A stretch of DNA of 64,000 bases, taken from NCBI GenBank assembly GCA_027257055.1, contig JAPVLO010000059.1, positions 4,588,001 through 4,652,000 of the forward strand, written 5' to 3'. Each line of letters opens with the position of its first letter. Position 1 is the stretch's first letter. This DNA is from Cephalopachus bancanus. Its lineage: Eukaryota > Chordata > Mammalia > Primates > Tarsiidae. Below the pieces are notes generated by a model. That model saw only the letters and a list, made by a program, of their open reading frames with translations. It was not told the DNA's origin and made no database searches. Positions 43,910-56,334 of the stretch are shown here, in pieces. The position numbers were made by a program, and so were the translations under genes.

Positions 43910-44192
43910 TTTTTTGTTTGTTCATTTTTGGTTTCACCCAGGTTGGAGTGCAGTGGTGCAATTATAGCTCACCACAACCTTGACCTCCTGGGTTCAGGTA
44001 ATGTTCCCGTCTCAGCCTCCAGAGTAGCTAGGACAACAGGTGTACACCACCACACCTGGCTAATTTTTTTATTTTTCATTTTTGTAGAGACAAGTTCTTG
44101 CTATACTACCAAGGCTGGGCTTGAACTCCTGGGCTCAAGTAATTCTCCTGTCTCAGCCTCTCAAAGTGCTGGGATTACACATGTGTCTGGCC
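43910..44192 (-). mobile_element. Old Alu, reverse orientation
   Basis: Full dimer ending 'tgtctGGCC' at 44192. Flanks 'ctaagaagct' at 43900-43909 and 44193-44202 are identical. J/S-like, without private-lineage motifs. Confidence 0.92.
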
Positions 44193-44507
44193 CTAAGAAG
44201 CTATTTTGAAAAGCTAAATATCACTTTCTAGTCATTCATTCACTAATGTTCCCCCAACCCATACTCAGTTGACATCTGCTCCACTGAGACATCTGGACTT
44301 TTGGTAAGGCATCATTCTGAAATGTTAGTTGAAAATGTCTGGAGAAAGAAAAAGATATCCAAAGGTGGGAGACACAAAAGAAATGCAAGAATGAATAAAA
44401 AGATACTTTTTCTTCTTGGTAGAAGGTAGGCTCTAATGAAGTATCTCTAAAGTTTAACAACAGCACTTGCTGTTCAAATTCCGGAAGCCCAAATTCATCC
44501 CTTCATT

Positions 44508-44562
44508 TATCTATCCATCCATCCATCCATCCATCCATCCATCCATCCATCCATCCATCCAT
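44508..44562. repeat. (ATCC)n microsatellite
   Basis: About 12 ATCC units followed by a diverged CATTCACACACCC stretch. Confidence 0.95.
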
Positions 44563-44564
44563 TC

Positions 44565-45420
44565 ACACACCCATCCACACACACTTGTTCAACTACTTAT
44601 TCAGCATCACTATGTCTCAAGCACTGTTCCAAGTACTGATAATTCAGTGATTTAAAAAGCAAAAAATCTTGCCATCTTGGAGCTACCATTCTAGTTGACA
44701 CTCACAATGCTCAGTGGATGATACACATTCACACCCAACATTTTACTTAGTGTGTAATTTTAAAAAGAAGTAAATTCTGACTCAGTTTTCCATGAAACCA
44801 CCAAAGGGAAAAGTAGCCTCGTAAATCAAATTTGGCATTGAAGGATGGTCAAATTTCTTTCTCTAGGATGATGTAAAGAGTTTGAAGAGCAGAGGTATTA
44901 GATTACCTGGGAGCTAAACCCTGGATTGGAGGAAAAGTTTTCTCTAGTGCATAAGCATTAGGATCTTAAGAATTCTGCATATAGTCCAGAATATTATCTA
45001 TTTAATAATAGCATTGTACACCCTCCAGAAAATCTTCATGGTTCTAGAACAAACAAAAATGTGTGGCTCTCCTTGTACATGTGTGACCTAAGTGATTAGT
45101 CTGAGACCTCAGCGTGCAGTCTTAATGATGCTGTTCTCTCTGTGCCCTGGTAAAACCCCAACTCTAGCTTCAAGCACAGTTAGGAACAGGGAACATCAAC
45201 TTAGCTTTTATTTTTATTTTTAATATCAAGAAATTCTATTTTTTCTCTTACAGTCCCAAGTTTTAAAAGACAACTTTCTAAAATGCTGAATTTATCAAAT
45301 AATAGTAAACAAAGACTCTTCCTTATTTTTATTTATCTGCATGCAGCTCAGATCAGTAGTACCACTAAAACAAAATGATATAATTCCAGGCCTGAGCTTC
45401 AGGTGTCCTGGTAAAACAGA
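44565..45420. other. Unassigned intronic sequence
   Basis: Immediately after the microsatellite 'caagcactgttccaagtactgataattcag' is an old LINE-like fragment. The rest is unnamed. Confidence 0.45.
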
Positions 45421-45424
45421 GAGA

Positions 45425-45545
45425 CAGCAAATACAAACCTTGGCTCTGAAGCTAAACAACAACACTGAACTTGAATCTCAACTTAGTCATGTGACCTGAG
45501 GCAAATTCCTTAATCTTTCAGACACAATTATAAAGCTAGAGGAGA
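45425..45545 (+). repeat. MIR SINE fragment
   Basis: 'acttgaatctcaacttagtcatgtgacctgaggcaaattcc' is a MIR core. Confidence 0.6.
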
Positions 45546-45549
45546 CAAG

Positions 45550-45870
45550 CTAAAACAGATATGTGCACAAGCCTATTTGTTAAAGTATTACTTATCATAG
45601 CAAATGCCCATTGCTGTGTACCGGTTAAATAAACTACAGTGTCTCCACACAATGGAGTACTCTACAATTATAAAAATAAATGAAAAATAGCTTTAGACAC
45701 TGATATGGAATGACCTCCTGTATTGCTAATTTAAAAATATGAGGTGGGAAAATACATGTATAGCATAGTACCATTTATCTAAGAGAGAAGGGGAGAAATA
45801 CACACACATGTACACACATACACCCACAAACACATACATGTTTGTTTATATGTTAAAAATGAAAGACAAA
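45550..45870 (+). repeat. Ancient L1 (L1ME type) 3' fragment
   Basis: 'attgctgtgtaccggttaaataaactacagtgtctccacacaatggagtac' and 'catgtatagcatagtaccattta' follow the L1ME 3' UTR. A CA-rich stretch lies at 45799-45830. Confidence 0.6.
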
Positions 45871-46189
45871 CCAAAGCTTCAAATAAAATTATTTCTAGAG
45901 TGTGATCTCTGAATATCATTTCCCATGAAAATTGGCTAGGATTTCTTGTAACAATGGCTGATTCCCTGAGGCATGAAATGTAAGTGATGATCCTTATCAG
46001 AACCAAGTAAAAAAGGCTCCTAATTGCCACAGATGGCTTGAAAATCAATAAAAATAATGACCACATAGGATGTGATGTCAAATATATTTAAATCATAACA
46101 TTACTCACAAAACAAGACAAAACACATAATTGGTCACCTTCCAAGGATGGTAAGGCACAAACACATTATTTTGATAATATAAGAATCAA

Positions 46190-47040
46190 GCTTTTTGTGT
46201 GTGCATACTGTATGAATTATATCCCAGTAAATACAAAATTGATGAAAGAAATTTTCACTTTATAAACTTCTTCCAGCTAATACATGAAAAAAGAATGATA
46301 TACTATTACCCTATTGTAACCCTCAATAAAATAATGTATCTAGGCAATTGTCACCGATGGCTATTAATACTACCCAAAGAGAGAGAACGAGTTATTATGT
46401 GACTACTGATGAAAGTACAATACTGCCTCTGAGATAATCTTGAGAATAATCAAATATTAATGTGATAATCACTGGATCCTATTACCAATTTAAGGAGGAG
46501 TAGAGAGGACCATGTTACCAGACTGTGGGAAATTCTCCAAGACAAAAGACCTGGTGTCGTCAAGAAAAAATTACAAGCAAAAAATAGGGAGAGAGGAAAT
46601 CTATATTTTAAAAGATACATAAGAATCATATCAATCAATTACAATGTATAGACTTTATTCGGAATGTGATTTGAATACTTGAACTAAAAAATATTTGTGC
46701 AATATTTGGGAAAGTTGGAAGTCAACTGGATATATAATAACATTAAAGAGTTACTGTTAACTTTTCAGATGTAATAATGGTACCATGGGCTGTTTGAAAA
46801 ACAGGTCCTTATATTTTTGAGATTCATATAAAATATTTATGGATATAATAATTTTTTGTCTGGAATTTGCTTTAAAATAATTCAGTACAGGACACGGGAG
46901 CATAAATGAAACAGACTGACCATAAAGTGATCATTAATAAGCGAGGTGATGGGAATATGAGTTTGTTATAATAACCTCTCTACTTGTATATATACATTTG
47001 CTATTTTCATAATTTAGAAAGAGCTTTTAAAAAGTTAGTG
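46190..47040 (+). repeat. Ancient L1 3' sequences and AT-rich unique DNA
   Basis: 'gcatactgtatgaattatatcccag' (46203) and, at 46855-47030, 'gtctggaatttgctttaaaataattcagtac', 'gaaacagactgaccataaag' and 'ctctctacttgtatatatac' match old L1 3' ends. The centre is unassigned. Confidence 0.5.
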
Positions 47041-48270
47041 AATATACTAACCTTGGCAGGGGTGACATTTGGGTCAAAGGCAGGTCTATTTACAGCAATT
47101 TAACTTTTCATCATAATCATGCTTAGTCTCAACCCCCTACGCCATAAGTTTCATAAGCTTGCACTGTACTTCAAATATTCTGAAAACTGTTTTTTGAATG
47201 TCACAAGGCTTTTGCCTTGTAGAATTTTTTTTTTGGTTGATACCAATGGACCCTTCTTATAGAATTGTGGTATTCACCTAGTTCACAATGGTGAGATCTC
47301 TGATCATACCCCAAACTGAGAGAATGCAATGTGATGCTATTAAAGACCCATCAGCTTCCCTCTTCCCATCCCTGGTTAGGGTGGTTAAGTTGATGATGAT
47401 AAGAAGATAAACACAAGTAAAAAAGTGGTAGAATCAACACTTCTTTTATTCCTCATTGACCGTTGTATGAGGTTAAAAATGAAGATGAGTTCTTCAAATC
47501 TGTCAAGAGGTCAGCCCTTACCAAGGCAAAATTATGAGGAAAAATACTTAATATATGGATCATCATCATTAACAATCAGCCATGCCCTATTCATACTGTT
47601 TTTTGAGACATTAGTAATGATGTCTTAAAGCCACCACAATTAGCAAGACATAAAAAACTAAGCATTTAGGACATAAGGACAAACTCTTTTTAAAAAAACT
47701 GATGTTATGCAGAGAGCAATGCGAAAGTAGACACTGTTTTTGGAAATGATCTTTCATTGTGTTGATTTAAAGATGTATCCATATATTTGATGTGTTTATA
47801 AAAAGCTGTTTAAAGTATTTTAAACAATCTTATAAACCTGATTAATTAGCTTCCCGCTGTTTTGAACAAAGAGGCTTTCAAGAAAACTAAAAAAAGAAAG
47901 ATGTAACATGTTTTGTAGTATCAAAACAATAGATTGATATTGGAAAAGACAGCAATTTACTAGCAGGTTTTAAAAATATCTTTCCACAATTGGTGGGCAG
48001 AACTGAAACCTGGATATCTTGATTCCAAAAGCACAGCTAGTGATGCCTGTCTTGTTTTTGACCTAACAATCTTTCTGAAGCATCTTTTCCAATTAGGCCT
48101 TTGAGTAACTAATCCACAGTGCATTAAACAAAAATGTTCAAAAATACTAAAGTATGTTCAAGCATTTTAATTAAAAAATTGTCATTTTCTTTTCATGAGA
48201 GCAAATCTTTTATACCATCAATAAATGTAATCAAAATATTATTTCATCTTTAGTTCATCCTCTTAAATGT
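47040..48270. other. AT-rich unassigned intronic sequence
   Basis: No gene or named repeat. Confidence 0.45.
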
Positions 48271-48278
48271 AGACTTTA

Positions 48279-48299
48279 TGTGTGTGTGTGTGTGTGTGT
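48279..48299. repeat. (TG)n microsatellite
   Basis: About ten TG units. Confidence 0.92.
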
Positions 48300-48404
48300 A
48301 CAAAGTATATTAGCATAGTACTAGTTATTAATAAGTATAAAAAAAGGGGTGTCCTGGAAATGTTCTACTGGTAACATGTATGTTCAAAAAAGTTTGGAGA
48401 CAAT

Positions 48405-48645
48405 GAATATAATGATTAAGGGTCTTCATTTTGGTATCCAACTGCTTAAGTTTGAATTCTGAATCCATTATGGCCTTAGAACAATAGCTTGACTTCTCTA
48501 AGCCTCCATAAAGTCTATAAAATAGGTATATCAATAATATCTTCATTGTGATTGTTCTAAGGATTAAATGCGATAATGTGTAAAGTTGCAGCTCTGTCTT
48601 TGGCACAAGGTAAGTATAACAAAATGTTAGCAACTATCATCATAA
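48405..48645 (+). repeat. MIR SINE
   Basis: 'gcttaagtttgaattctgaatcc', 'acttctctaagcctcc', 'ttctaaggattaaatgcgataatg' and 'gtctttggcacaagg'. Confidence 0.7.
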
Positions 48646-48657
48646 TCATGATTGTTT

Positions 48658-48692
48658 TTGTCATCATCATCATCATCATCAACATCATGATG
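48658..48692. repeat. (CAT)n microsatellite
   Basis: CATCAT units with a diverged ACATCATGATG end. A second similar tract is at 60815-60842. Confidence 0.9.
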
Positions 48693-48699
48693 CAACCAA

Positions 48700-49620
48700 G
48701 TTGTCTAGTCACTACCATTTGTTTATGTTCTAAATAATAAAATTCAAGTAATCTTCAGTGTGTCTTTAAGAGACTCTCAAAGTTTTGTAAGAAATTCCCC
48801 AACTTATGTTGGCAGTTTTACTAAAGGTCCAGCTGCTCAACTAGGTCAGGTGTCCTTCAAGGCTGGCTTGAATGACATGGTATGTACCTACCACACACAG
48901 TCAAATCTGAAATAACTGAAGGGCAGAAAATGCAATACCTTCTCTCATTAGTTACTCCCTTGTTGCAAAGAGCACACATGAGAAGTAAGAGGCTCTTGGA
49001 GGCATAGTGCCAATACTTCTCACCATATGTATCCTTTCTTCCACTTCCTCTAGGGTTCTGCTTCTTGGGCTGAATCCCTGGGTGTTCTCAAGTTTCCTTA
49101 GATGAGAGCAAACCTGTTAAGGAGCTGGGAAAAGCATACAATTTATTGTGGGATTACCTAGGAAGTTAGTGACTCATGGAAAGTCAGTCACCTCTCAATG
49201 TCTACTTAAATAATATTCATGCCTTCAGTCCATGTGCTTTAAAGACCATCAGAATGACCTGGAGGAACACACGATGTATTTTTAAATTTTGCAAAGCTAT
49301 TGCATATTTACTTTGATGATATTACTTGTTGGTAGGGATTTCCTGCAGACAGGGTCTCTTCTAAATTACATGGTTATTAGTGTACTTTCAACAAGATGAC
49401 TTGTTTATTTGAATAATCTGCTATCTTGCACCTTTGTGTGTACTCAACCAGACAGTTGGTGAATACAGGCAAAATAAATCTCCTCTTATAAAGTAAAGTA
49501 GGATTTCACTCAGATATTTTCCAAAAAGAACTCTAAAAATAAACTCTACTGAACGTCAAATTTGAAATGCTAATGGTTAAGGGTACATTTCACTGATCTT
49601 AAACAGGAATACAAATAGAT
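48700..49620. other. Unassigned intronic sequence
   Basis: No gene. A MER5-like scrap 'gaccatcagaatgacctggagg' lies at 49243. Confidence 0.45.
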
Positions 49621-49622
49621 CA

Positions 49623-49678
49623 CAGAGTTGAAGTTCTAACAATCTGTCTACAGAGTTGAAGTTCTAACAATCTGTCTA
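49623..49678. repeat. Exact 28-bp tandem duplication
   Basis: The unit beginning 'cagagttgaagttctaac' occurs at 49623-49650 and again at 49651-49678 with no differences. Confidence 0.97.
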
Positions 49679-49789
49679 CATATTCAATACTGGTAATTTC
49701 ACAGACATTCATTCAATGATCACCATAATGTCTTCCATGATTTTTGCTGAGAGCAGGGACTAGTTTCTGAATGATTGATTTCTGGGGGC

Positions 49790-49995
49790 AGACTGTGGTG
49801 GTTCAAAGCATATATTTTGGCTTCAGAGGGAACTAGTTTCCAGTTACATTTCTGCAGTTCCAAGCATGTGATCCTGAACATATAAACTCAACTTCTGGGA
49901 ACAGAAGCACATACATTCATGGTTGTTGTGAGGATTAAATGAGCTAATGTATATAAATGCACATTTCCTGGCCAAAAAAAGCACTCATTTTATGT
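49790..49995 (+). repeat. MIR SINE
   Basis: 'gactgtggtggttcaaagcata', 'gtgaggattaaatgagctaatg' and 'tttcctggccaaaaaaagcactc'. Confidence 0.7.
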
Positions 49996-50294
49996 GAACT
50001 TTCAACAGCATCATGAAGATCAATACCACCACTTTGAAGTGGGAATGGGGATGGGTTGGTTAAAGCTATAGTTCCAACATCTTTCTGGATCTCTGGCATA
50101 CCAGAAGCATTTGCTGTGTAACTTTGGGTCTCATTTTATTCAAGTAGAAAGTAGGCTCAGTTAAATCTCCTGAAAGGTATCCTCTAGTAGTAAGCCCAGC
50201 AAAATCAAACGCATCCATCTCTTAGAATTTGGAAGCAAATGTCAAGTCCTAAAATAGAACCATGGGAACATAAAACTGCACATATATTCAGTTC

Positions 50295-50485
50295 TCAATC
50301 GCTGGTGTTAATGAAGTTCAACTCAGAGCTAGACTTGGTGCTAAGGGCTTTATGTACACTATCCTAGAGGTTCCTCTTGATAATATTGAGAATCAGGCAT
50401 TGCCATTACAAGTGAGGAAACCAAACCTTCTGGAGATCAAGCAATGTGTCCAAAGACTCACAGCCAGAATGGAAGACCCCAAGTG
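50295..50485 (-). repeat. MIR SINE (reverse)
   Basis: 'attacaagtgaggaaaccaaacc', 'gcaatgtgtccaaagactcacagccagaatgg' is the reverse-MIR core. Confidence 0.65.
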
Positions 50486-50720
50486 CCAACCCAAAGCCAA
50501 TGTTTCTATTAACCTCATTATATTCCCCTCAAAAGAGGAATAGGAATGTGTGAATCCAATCAGTACACTTAAAAGCAGGCCTGTTATCATTTTCCTTGTT
50601 TTTCATAAATTTAACAGTATTTTGCTTAGGCAAATTTGCCCCAGTGGGTTGTATTCCTTGAGCCTGAACAGACATCAATTGACAGCAAGGAAAAATTTTT
50701 ACAAATATGCTGACTAAAAA

Positions 50721-50740
50721 GTGTGTGTGTGTGTGTGTTT
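50721..50740. repeat. (GT)n microsatellite
   Basis: About nine GT units, then GGGGAGGGGAGG. Confidence 0.9.
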
Positions 50741-51149
50741 GTGTGGGGAGGGGAGGCAGACCCTAGCTCTAAACTGATCATATTCCAGAGATATTCAACA
50801 ACAGAGGCAATCAGGGTAGGAATACAAAAGAGGGTAGGTTGGAGTCTTCCAGAAATTTTATGTTTGTTCTCAGACATTATTCCAAAGAAATCTATCAAAA
50901 TGTTGCAGTGCAGTAAGAATGTGAATCATAATAACTTCACAGAAAGTAATAATTGTAATTAACATTTATCAAGCCTCATTATATGCCAGGCTTGAGGCCA
51001 AGTATTTAACCTATTTTCTTTTACCCTCTCTCCCTACCTTCTTCCCTTTTTCCTGCAACACACTTTTGAGGACCTACTGTGCATTTGGTGCTATTCTAGG
51101 CTCTGTGGATAGAACCCTGAATAAAATAGTCATAGTCCATGCCCTTAGG

Positions 51150-51660
51150 GAGTTATTTTTATATATTGCGTTTGGATACAGAAGTACAAATTTTTGGAGG
51201 AAAATTGGAAAATTTGTATGAAAAGTCTTAAAATCCTTTAAAACATTTGACTGAGCACTTCCACTATAGGAAATTAACCTAAAGAAAGTTTTTTCTATAA
51301 TAATGATCAACACAGGGTTGTTTATAATACATAAGAGCAAGTAACAATATAAATAGTGAACAATTATGATTTAAAGAGATAAATTTTAATATTATCATAC
51401 AATGAGGTATTATCATAGCCACTAGAAATGATTTAGAATTTTATGAAATCATCCAGAAAAATGTTCATACTATTGCAATAGAGTGTGCAATATATATTTT
51501 TACAAATCACAGACACAGAAAAAATAAGAAGGCTGCATAATCACCAGTTTTATAATAGTATCTCTGAATAACTGGATTATGGGTGATTTACATTTTATGG
51601 TTTTTTAATTTGTATTTTTCTAAACTCCTATAATGAATAAATACCACTGATAGAAAAGGA
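51150..51660 (+). repeat. Ancient L1 (L1ME type) 3' UTR
   Basis: 'gagcacttccactataggaaattaacctaaag', 'gttgtttataatacataagagc', 'acaatgaggtattatcatagcc' and 'aaaatgttcatactattgc' follow the L1ME consensus at length. Confidence 0.7.
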
Positions 51661-51664
51661 AATT

Positions 51665-52475
51665 AGTTTACAAATGCTGTAGACCTATTCATTTTCATTC
51701 CAGACACTTTGTTCTGAATCTCATGCTTCCATGTACATTTGTTTCTGAATCTCATATCTTCATATATATCTTTGAAACAGTGCAAACAAACAGAGATAAA
51801 AAGTGTTCTATTTCAGCGATTACTGTGTCATACAGAGGCAGATAGCCCAGTGGGGAAGCAGAAAACTATATTAACATCAGTTCAGCAAATATCACTGTGC
51901 ACCTGATATGGGCTCTAACTACAGTTTACTCAGTTGTAAAATGAGAGGATTGGACAAAATTGTTTTTAAGGATATTGTCAATGATCAAAAATGATTCTCC
52001 TTGCTCTGTTGACACTGACCATGGCCTCTCAACCCCGAGACATTCGTGGAAGTCCAGGCCTCGACACAAAGCTGCATGTGAAGAAAAGTCACACTTGTGA
52101 TTCAAAGGGAGCAGAGAGTGCGGGGTTTGCAGATGCACCTTCATATGCTTTCCCAGTCTAATTAGAACATTTCCAATGAAGTTCTGGTGCTTTTGTCGTG
52201 ACAGTCCTTCTGTGTGTTATTTTAAAAACAGTGGCGTTTTTTTTCTCTCAAGCACGTGTTGCCTCCTAAGTAAAAAATATATTTATCAGTATTCTTTGTA
52301 CAATACTGTCATTCCTCATCAAAGATTCATTTGATGTGTATACATAGGCCAAAACAAGAGAAAAGACAAAATTTAGGTTGATGAAATGAGGCATGGATGT
52401 ACTTGGGAATCTTAAAGCAGGTTATTTTCCTATACTAACATAATAGTCTACAGCAGAGGAGTGCAAGGACTTTCT
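51665..52475. other. Unassigned intronic sequence
   Basis: No gene. 'tgaaaatgagaggattggac' type text at 51935 hints at a MIR scrap. Confidence 0.45.
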
Positions 52476-52479
52476 GGGA

Positions 52480-52640
52480 TGACAGAAATGCTCTATATCT
52501 GCACTGTCCGATGTGATAGATAACAGCCACATGTGGCTATTTAGCACTTGAAATATGACTAGTGTGAATGAAGAAGTAATTTTTAATTTAATTAATTCAA
52601 ATCTAAAACAGCCACATTGGACAACTCAGGTTAGAGCCTT
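52480..52640 (+). repeat. hAT-type short DNA transposon
   Basis: 'gctctatatctgcactgtccgatgtgatag', 'agccacatgtggctatttagcacttgaaatatgactag' and 'agccacattggacaac'. It is a relative of the fragment at 130-295. Confidence 0.7.
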
Positions 52641-52825
52641 GCTATACAAAGTGTGGTTCATAAACCAATAGCATTAGCATTCTCTGGGAATCATGAGCAA
52701 TGCCGAGTTGTTAGACATGCAGAATCGCATTCCCTGTTGGAACCGACTGAACAAGAATCTGCCTTTCAACAAGAGCCTCAGGTGATTCATATGAAAACTA
52801 ATGTCTGAGAAGCACCACTCTAGAG
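52640..52825 (+). repeat. MER5A-type hAT transposon
   Basis: 'caaagtgtggttcataaaccaatagcattagcat', 'gaatcatgagcaatgccgagttg', 'cctcaggtgattcatatg' and 'gagaagcaccactct' match MER5A in order. Confidence 0.8.
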
Positions 52826-52969
52826 TCAACTGTTCAACTCTTTTACACTTCATTGGATTTGTCATTTGATCTTTCAATAAGTTAGCAGGACCAGTATCTG
52901 TCCATGGCACAAGGTATTGGCTGAGGCACAGTGGGAAAATAGAAAAGATACAAGAATGGACACCAGGCA

Positions 52970-53180
52970 GTAGCAGTATAGAGTGGTGGGTAAGACAAAG
53001 AGCTTGGGACCACCCAGTTCTAGTAATGTTCTTTCCTAAATAAGCTATCTTAAGCAAGCTAATTTACCCCTCTGTTTCCCTATCCTTTAAACAGAAACAA
53101 TTTGTGAAGATTAGATTAGATAATGCATGTTAAGTGCTCAGCACTCGCCTCGCATATAGTATTGTTGCTGTTGTTTTACT
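52970..53180 (+). repeat. MIR SINE
   Basis: 'cagtatagagtggtgggtaag', 'aagcaagctaatttacccctctgtttccc' and 'taagtgctcagcactcgcc'. Confidence 0.7.
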
Positions 53181-53544
53181 TTTCAAGGGTCCTACCACGA
53201 AGCTGCAGAAAATTCACACCTTAAGGTAATTGCTTAGCTAAACCCTTGTAGAAGATGAGGGTGCAAACTATAGCCCAAACTATTGATACAAGATGCTGAA
53301 TTTCACTTAGCTTTATTCTCAGAGAATGTCACTCCAACCAGATTCAGCAGGTAGGAAGAGAAAGAGTCTCAGTATATGGATACATTCTTCACTAAATAAA
53401 AAAATATCATAAGGTAATCAATTCATGTGACTGAGTGTATTTGCTTAATTTTTGAATGCCATGTCCTTTGCCACAGGACTTTGGTACATTCTCCTAATTC
53501 AAGCTCACACAATAATGCACTTATTTAACAAACATTTATTTTAA

Positions 53545-53838
53545 AAAATTTTCTTTTTGAGATAGAATCTTGCTTTGTCATTCAGGCTGAAGTACAGTGA
53601 TGTGATCATAGCTTGCCGCAGCTTTGAACTCTCAGGCTCAAACAATTTTCCCTCCTCAGCCTCCCAAGTAGCTGGGACTACAGGTGTACACCACCATGCC
53701 TGGATAATCTTTAGTTTTATTTGTAGACAGGGTCTTACTATGTTGCCCAGGCTGTCTTGAACACCTGGCTTCAAGCGATCCTCCCACCTTTGCCTCCAAA
53801 AGCACTGGGATTACAGGTGTGAGCCACCATATCCAGCC
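53545..53838 (-). mobile_element. Old Alu (J-like), reverse orientation
   Basis: Full dimer ending 'catatCCAGCC'. Diverged, without private-lineage motifs. Open frames here in both directions derive from Alu. Confidence 0.92.
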
Positions 53839-53869
53839 AACACATGTATATTGATAACAGTTTTGGGAG

Positions 53870-54105
53870 ACAAAATAGCATGGAAGTTTATGCATGAATT
53901 CTGGAGCCAGACTACCTGGATTGGGAGCCCAGCTCTACCTATTAGCTTTTTTAAACTTTCCTGTACCTTAGTCTCTTCATCTATAAAATGTGAATAATAG
54001 TAACATCAACCAACAGGACTGTGTAAAGTTCAATTAACTGATACACTTAAAGTACTCAGTTAAGTGTTAGATACTTGGCAGTTCAGTAAACATAAGCTAA
54101 AAAGA
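53870..54105 (+). repeat. MIR SINE
   Basis: 'aaatagcatggaagtttatgcatg', 'tctggagccagactacctggattgggagcccagctctacc' and 'ctgtaccttagtctcttcatctataaaatgtgaataatag'. Confidence 0.85.
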
Positions 54106-54144
54106 AACAAGAAGTGAACAATATAAAACCATGTATGTACCTTA

Positions 54145-54148
<4 letters not shown>

Positions 54149-54189
<41 letters not shown>
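54149..54189. repeat. (CA)n microsatellite, about 20 units, uninterrupted
   Basis: The longest pure dinucleotide tract in the window, hence probably polymorphic. Confidence 0.97.
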
Positions 54190-54192
<3 letters not shown>

Positions 54193-54263
54193 CCTTAATA
54201 GCTAAGTGACTTAAAAAAAAAAACTGCTTAAAGGTCATCAGCCTAAGTGGAAGTACTTTTCTT

Positions 54264-54417
54264 TTTCTTAAATTTAAATTTCATTTTATTTTATTTTTAG
54301 AGATGGGGCCTTGTTATGTTGCCCAGGCTGGTCTTGAACTCCTGGCCTGAAGTGATCCTCCTGCCTTGCCTTATGAAAGTGCTGGAATTACAGGCATGAG
54401 CTGCCACTCTTGGCTCA
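54264..54417 (-). mobile_element. Alu monomer (FLAM-like), reverse orientation
   Basis: A single Alu arm, truncated at the linker, ending 'gctgccactcttggct'. Flanks 'gaagtacttttctt' at 54250-54263 and 54418-54431 are identical, so a monomer (with a long T-rich tail on plus) was inserted as such. Confidence 0.85.
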
Positions 54418-54434
54418 GAAGTACTTTTCTTCAC

Positions 54435-55370
54435 AAATTAGTTCTGCCCCTATTTTATTCAGCTTTCAGACCAAATGCAACAAGAACTTGTGAAGGCCAA
54501 ATGACAACAAGTATTTATAATGCTTGTGAAACACAGTGCACAGAATTTAATATGGTGTAGAATATAATAATATCACTATTTATTTGAACTGAGTCTTCTT
54601 GGAAGGAACCCAACACAGGCCTGAAAAATACAGAATCAGTTTCAGTGGTGTCACTGACCAAATTCATCCATGAACTGAATTAAAAATTGTGGGACAGGTT
54701 GGAGAAATACATTCAGGATCTGAGCTACTACTTGCAGAAGACCAGACCACGCCATCAAGCATCCTTTCTCATTTTGAAACTTCTTTGTTAACCCAGAACA
54801 TGGGCTTTTTGACATAAACCACTGCTAGGAAATCACTGCACCAAGTAACTGGAGTCCTTTTTCCTGACTCATCCTGATCCCAGCTACAGAAAACTGGTTA
54901 TCTCACACCGATTAGGGATCAGGTTATTTTTGGAGGGTAGTTAATCTAGTTTTTAGATAATTCCAAAAACTGTTTGTGGACTTCCAATTTTCAGAGAACA
55001 TTTTTTTAAAAATTGAAACCATTCTGAGTGTGGGGTGTGTGTATGTGCATGCGTGTTTGGGGAATTCATTCCTCAAAATCATTAGTATAAATTGTAAATA
55101 GCACTTTGGAAAAGCCCTAGAAAAACAAGATCTCTAATTAATGCCCAACTTGTTGTTGAGGCCTGTGGAATTCCCTAAGCTGTCCTAGCGACCAGAAATC
55201 TAAGCAAGACCCAAGGCCCTTGGGTTTCCATCTTAGTTATGTCTCTCTTCGCTTAAACCTTCTCAAACAAACAAGCAAACAAATAAAATATACACTCAAA
55301 ATCTGCCAAGATAAATGTGAATACATGAGCTAGTAAAACTCAGATGATAACTCTAATTTAAGTAAAAGGT
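54435..55370. other. Unassigned intronic sequence
   Basis: No gene. A short (CAAA) patch lies at 55266-55286. Confidence 0.45.
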
Positions 55371-55371
55371 C

Positions 55372-55555
55372 TGATAGAGTGATGGTTAAGAGCTAGAGCT
55401 CTGAAATCAGTCTGGGTTCAATTCTCAGCTCTACCACTGGCTGACTGTGAAACCTTGGCAAGTTACATAATGCCTCTAAATTCATGTAGAATGTGGATGA
55501 CACTTGCACCAGCCAGATAAGGTTGTTGTGAGGCATACATAAATTAATGATAGAA
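55372..55555 (+). repeat. MIR SINE, well preserved
   Basis: 'gatagagtgatggttaagagctagagctctgaaatcag', 'tgggttcaattctcagctctaccactgg' and 'gcaagttacataatgcctc'. Confidence 0.88.
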
Positions 55556-55594
55556 GCTTGCCTTTACAAGCCTGCTACATCTGTTTTCAGCTCT

Positions 55595-55790
55595 TTTTGT
55601 ATGTTTCCTAACTACTCCTCACAATGGCCTACGGGATATGCACTATTTCCCCTTCTTCTCTGCTTACAGACAAGGCAACACTTATGTAGTAACTTGCAGA
55701 AAAACCACAGAGCTGGTAAGTACAGGAGGTAGTATTTGAACTCAGAACTCCTGTCTCCAGAGCCCATGTGTTAACCTTTCTGCTGTGAGA
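55595..55790 (-). repeat. MIR SINE (reverse)
   Basis: 'cagacaaggcaacacttatgtag', 'ccacagagctggtaagtacaggaggtagtatttgaactcag' is the reverse core. Confidence 0.7.
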
Positions 55791-56334
55791 TGTGTGATAG
55801 TCACAGGCATTTAGTAAGTAGCGGTTGATATTAGCTATAAATGCTACTGTATCACTGTCCACGGTGGACAGTCATGAAAAACAGAACAAAAACCATTGCT
55901 AATGTCTCTCATTTTAGCACCTGAACTTCCCTAGGAAAGGGAGGGCCCTGCTGACACATATTTGTAAGCTAGAAAATCTGTAGTTCATGTTTATAAGACA
56001 GAGGCAAAGAATTAAGAGCCCTGCCTGATGAATATTCTGGTCTCAGTAGCTTAGGTAAAGAATTTTCCAGAATCAAATTTCTCCCCACTCTTGCACATCA
56101 TTTTACAGAATGTGGATGCCAGTAACTATCTTTTGGGAAGCCCTCCTTCAAATCAGTGTCTCTGCCAGAGCCTCATGGATTCCCAGGGGACCTTTGTCTG
56201 CAGGCTGCTGAGACCTGTTAGTCTCAGAGTCATCCACAAGTTACCCTAGTGTTTACTGACCATCTCCATCTTCCTGGAGGGAAGATTGCATATAACTGAA
56301 GATTCCTAAACAAGAATAGGCCTTTTCTTTCACA

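Noticed and set aside
44508..44562. CRISPR-like repeat array
   Set aside because: It is a simple (ATCC)n microsatellite without spacers, in a primate genome.
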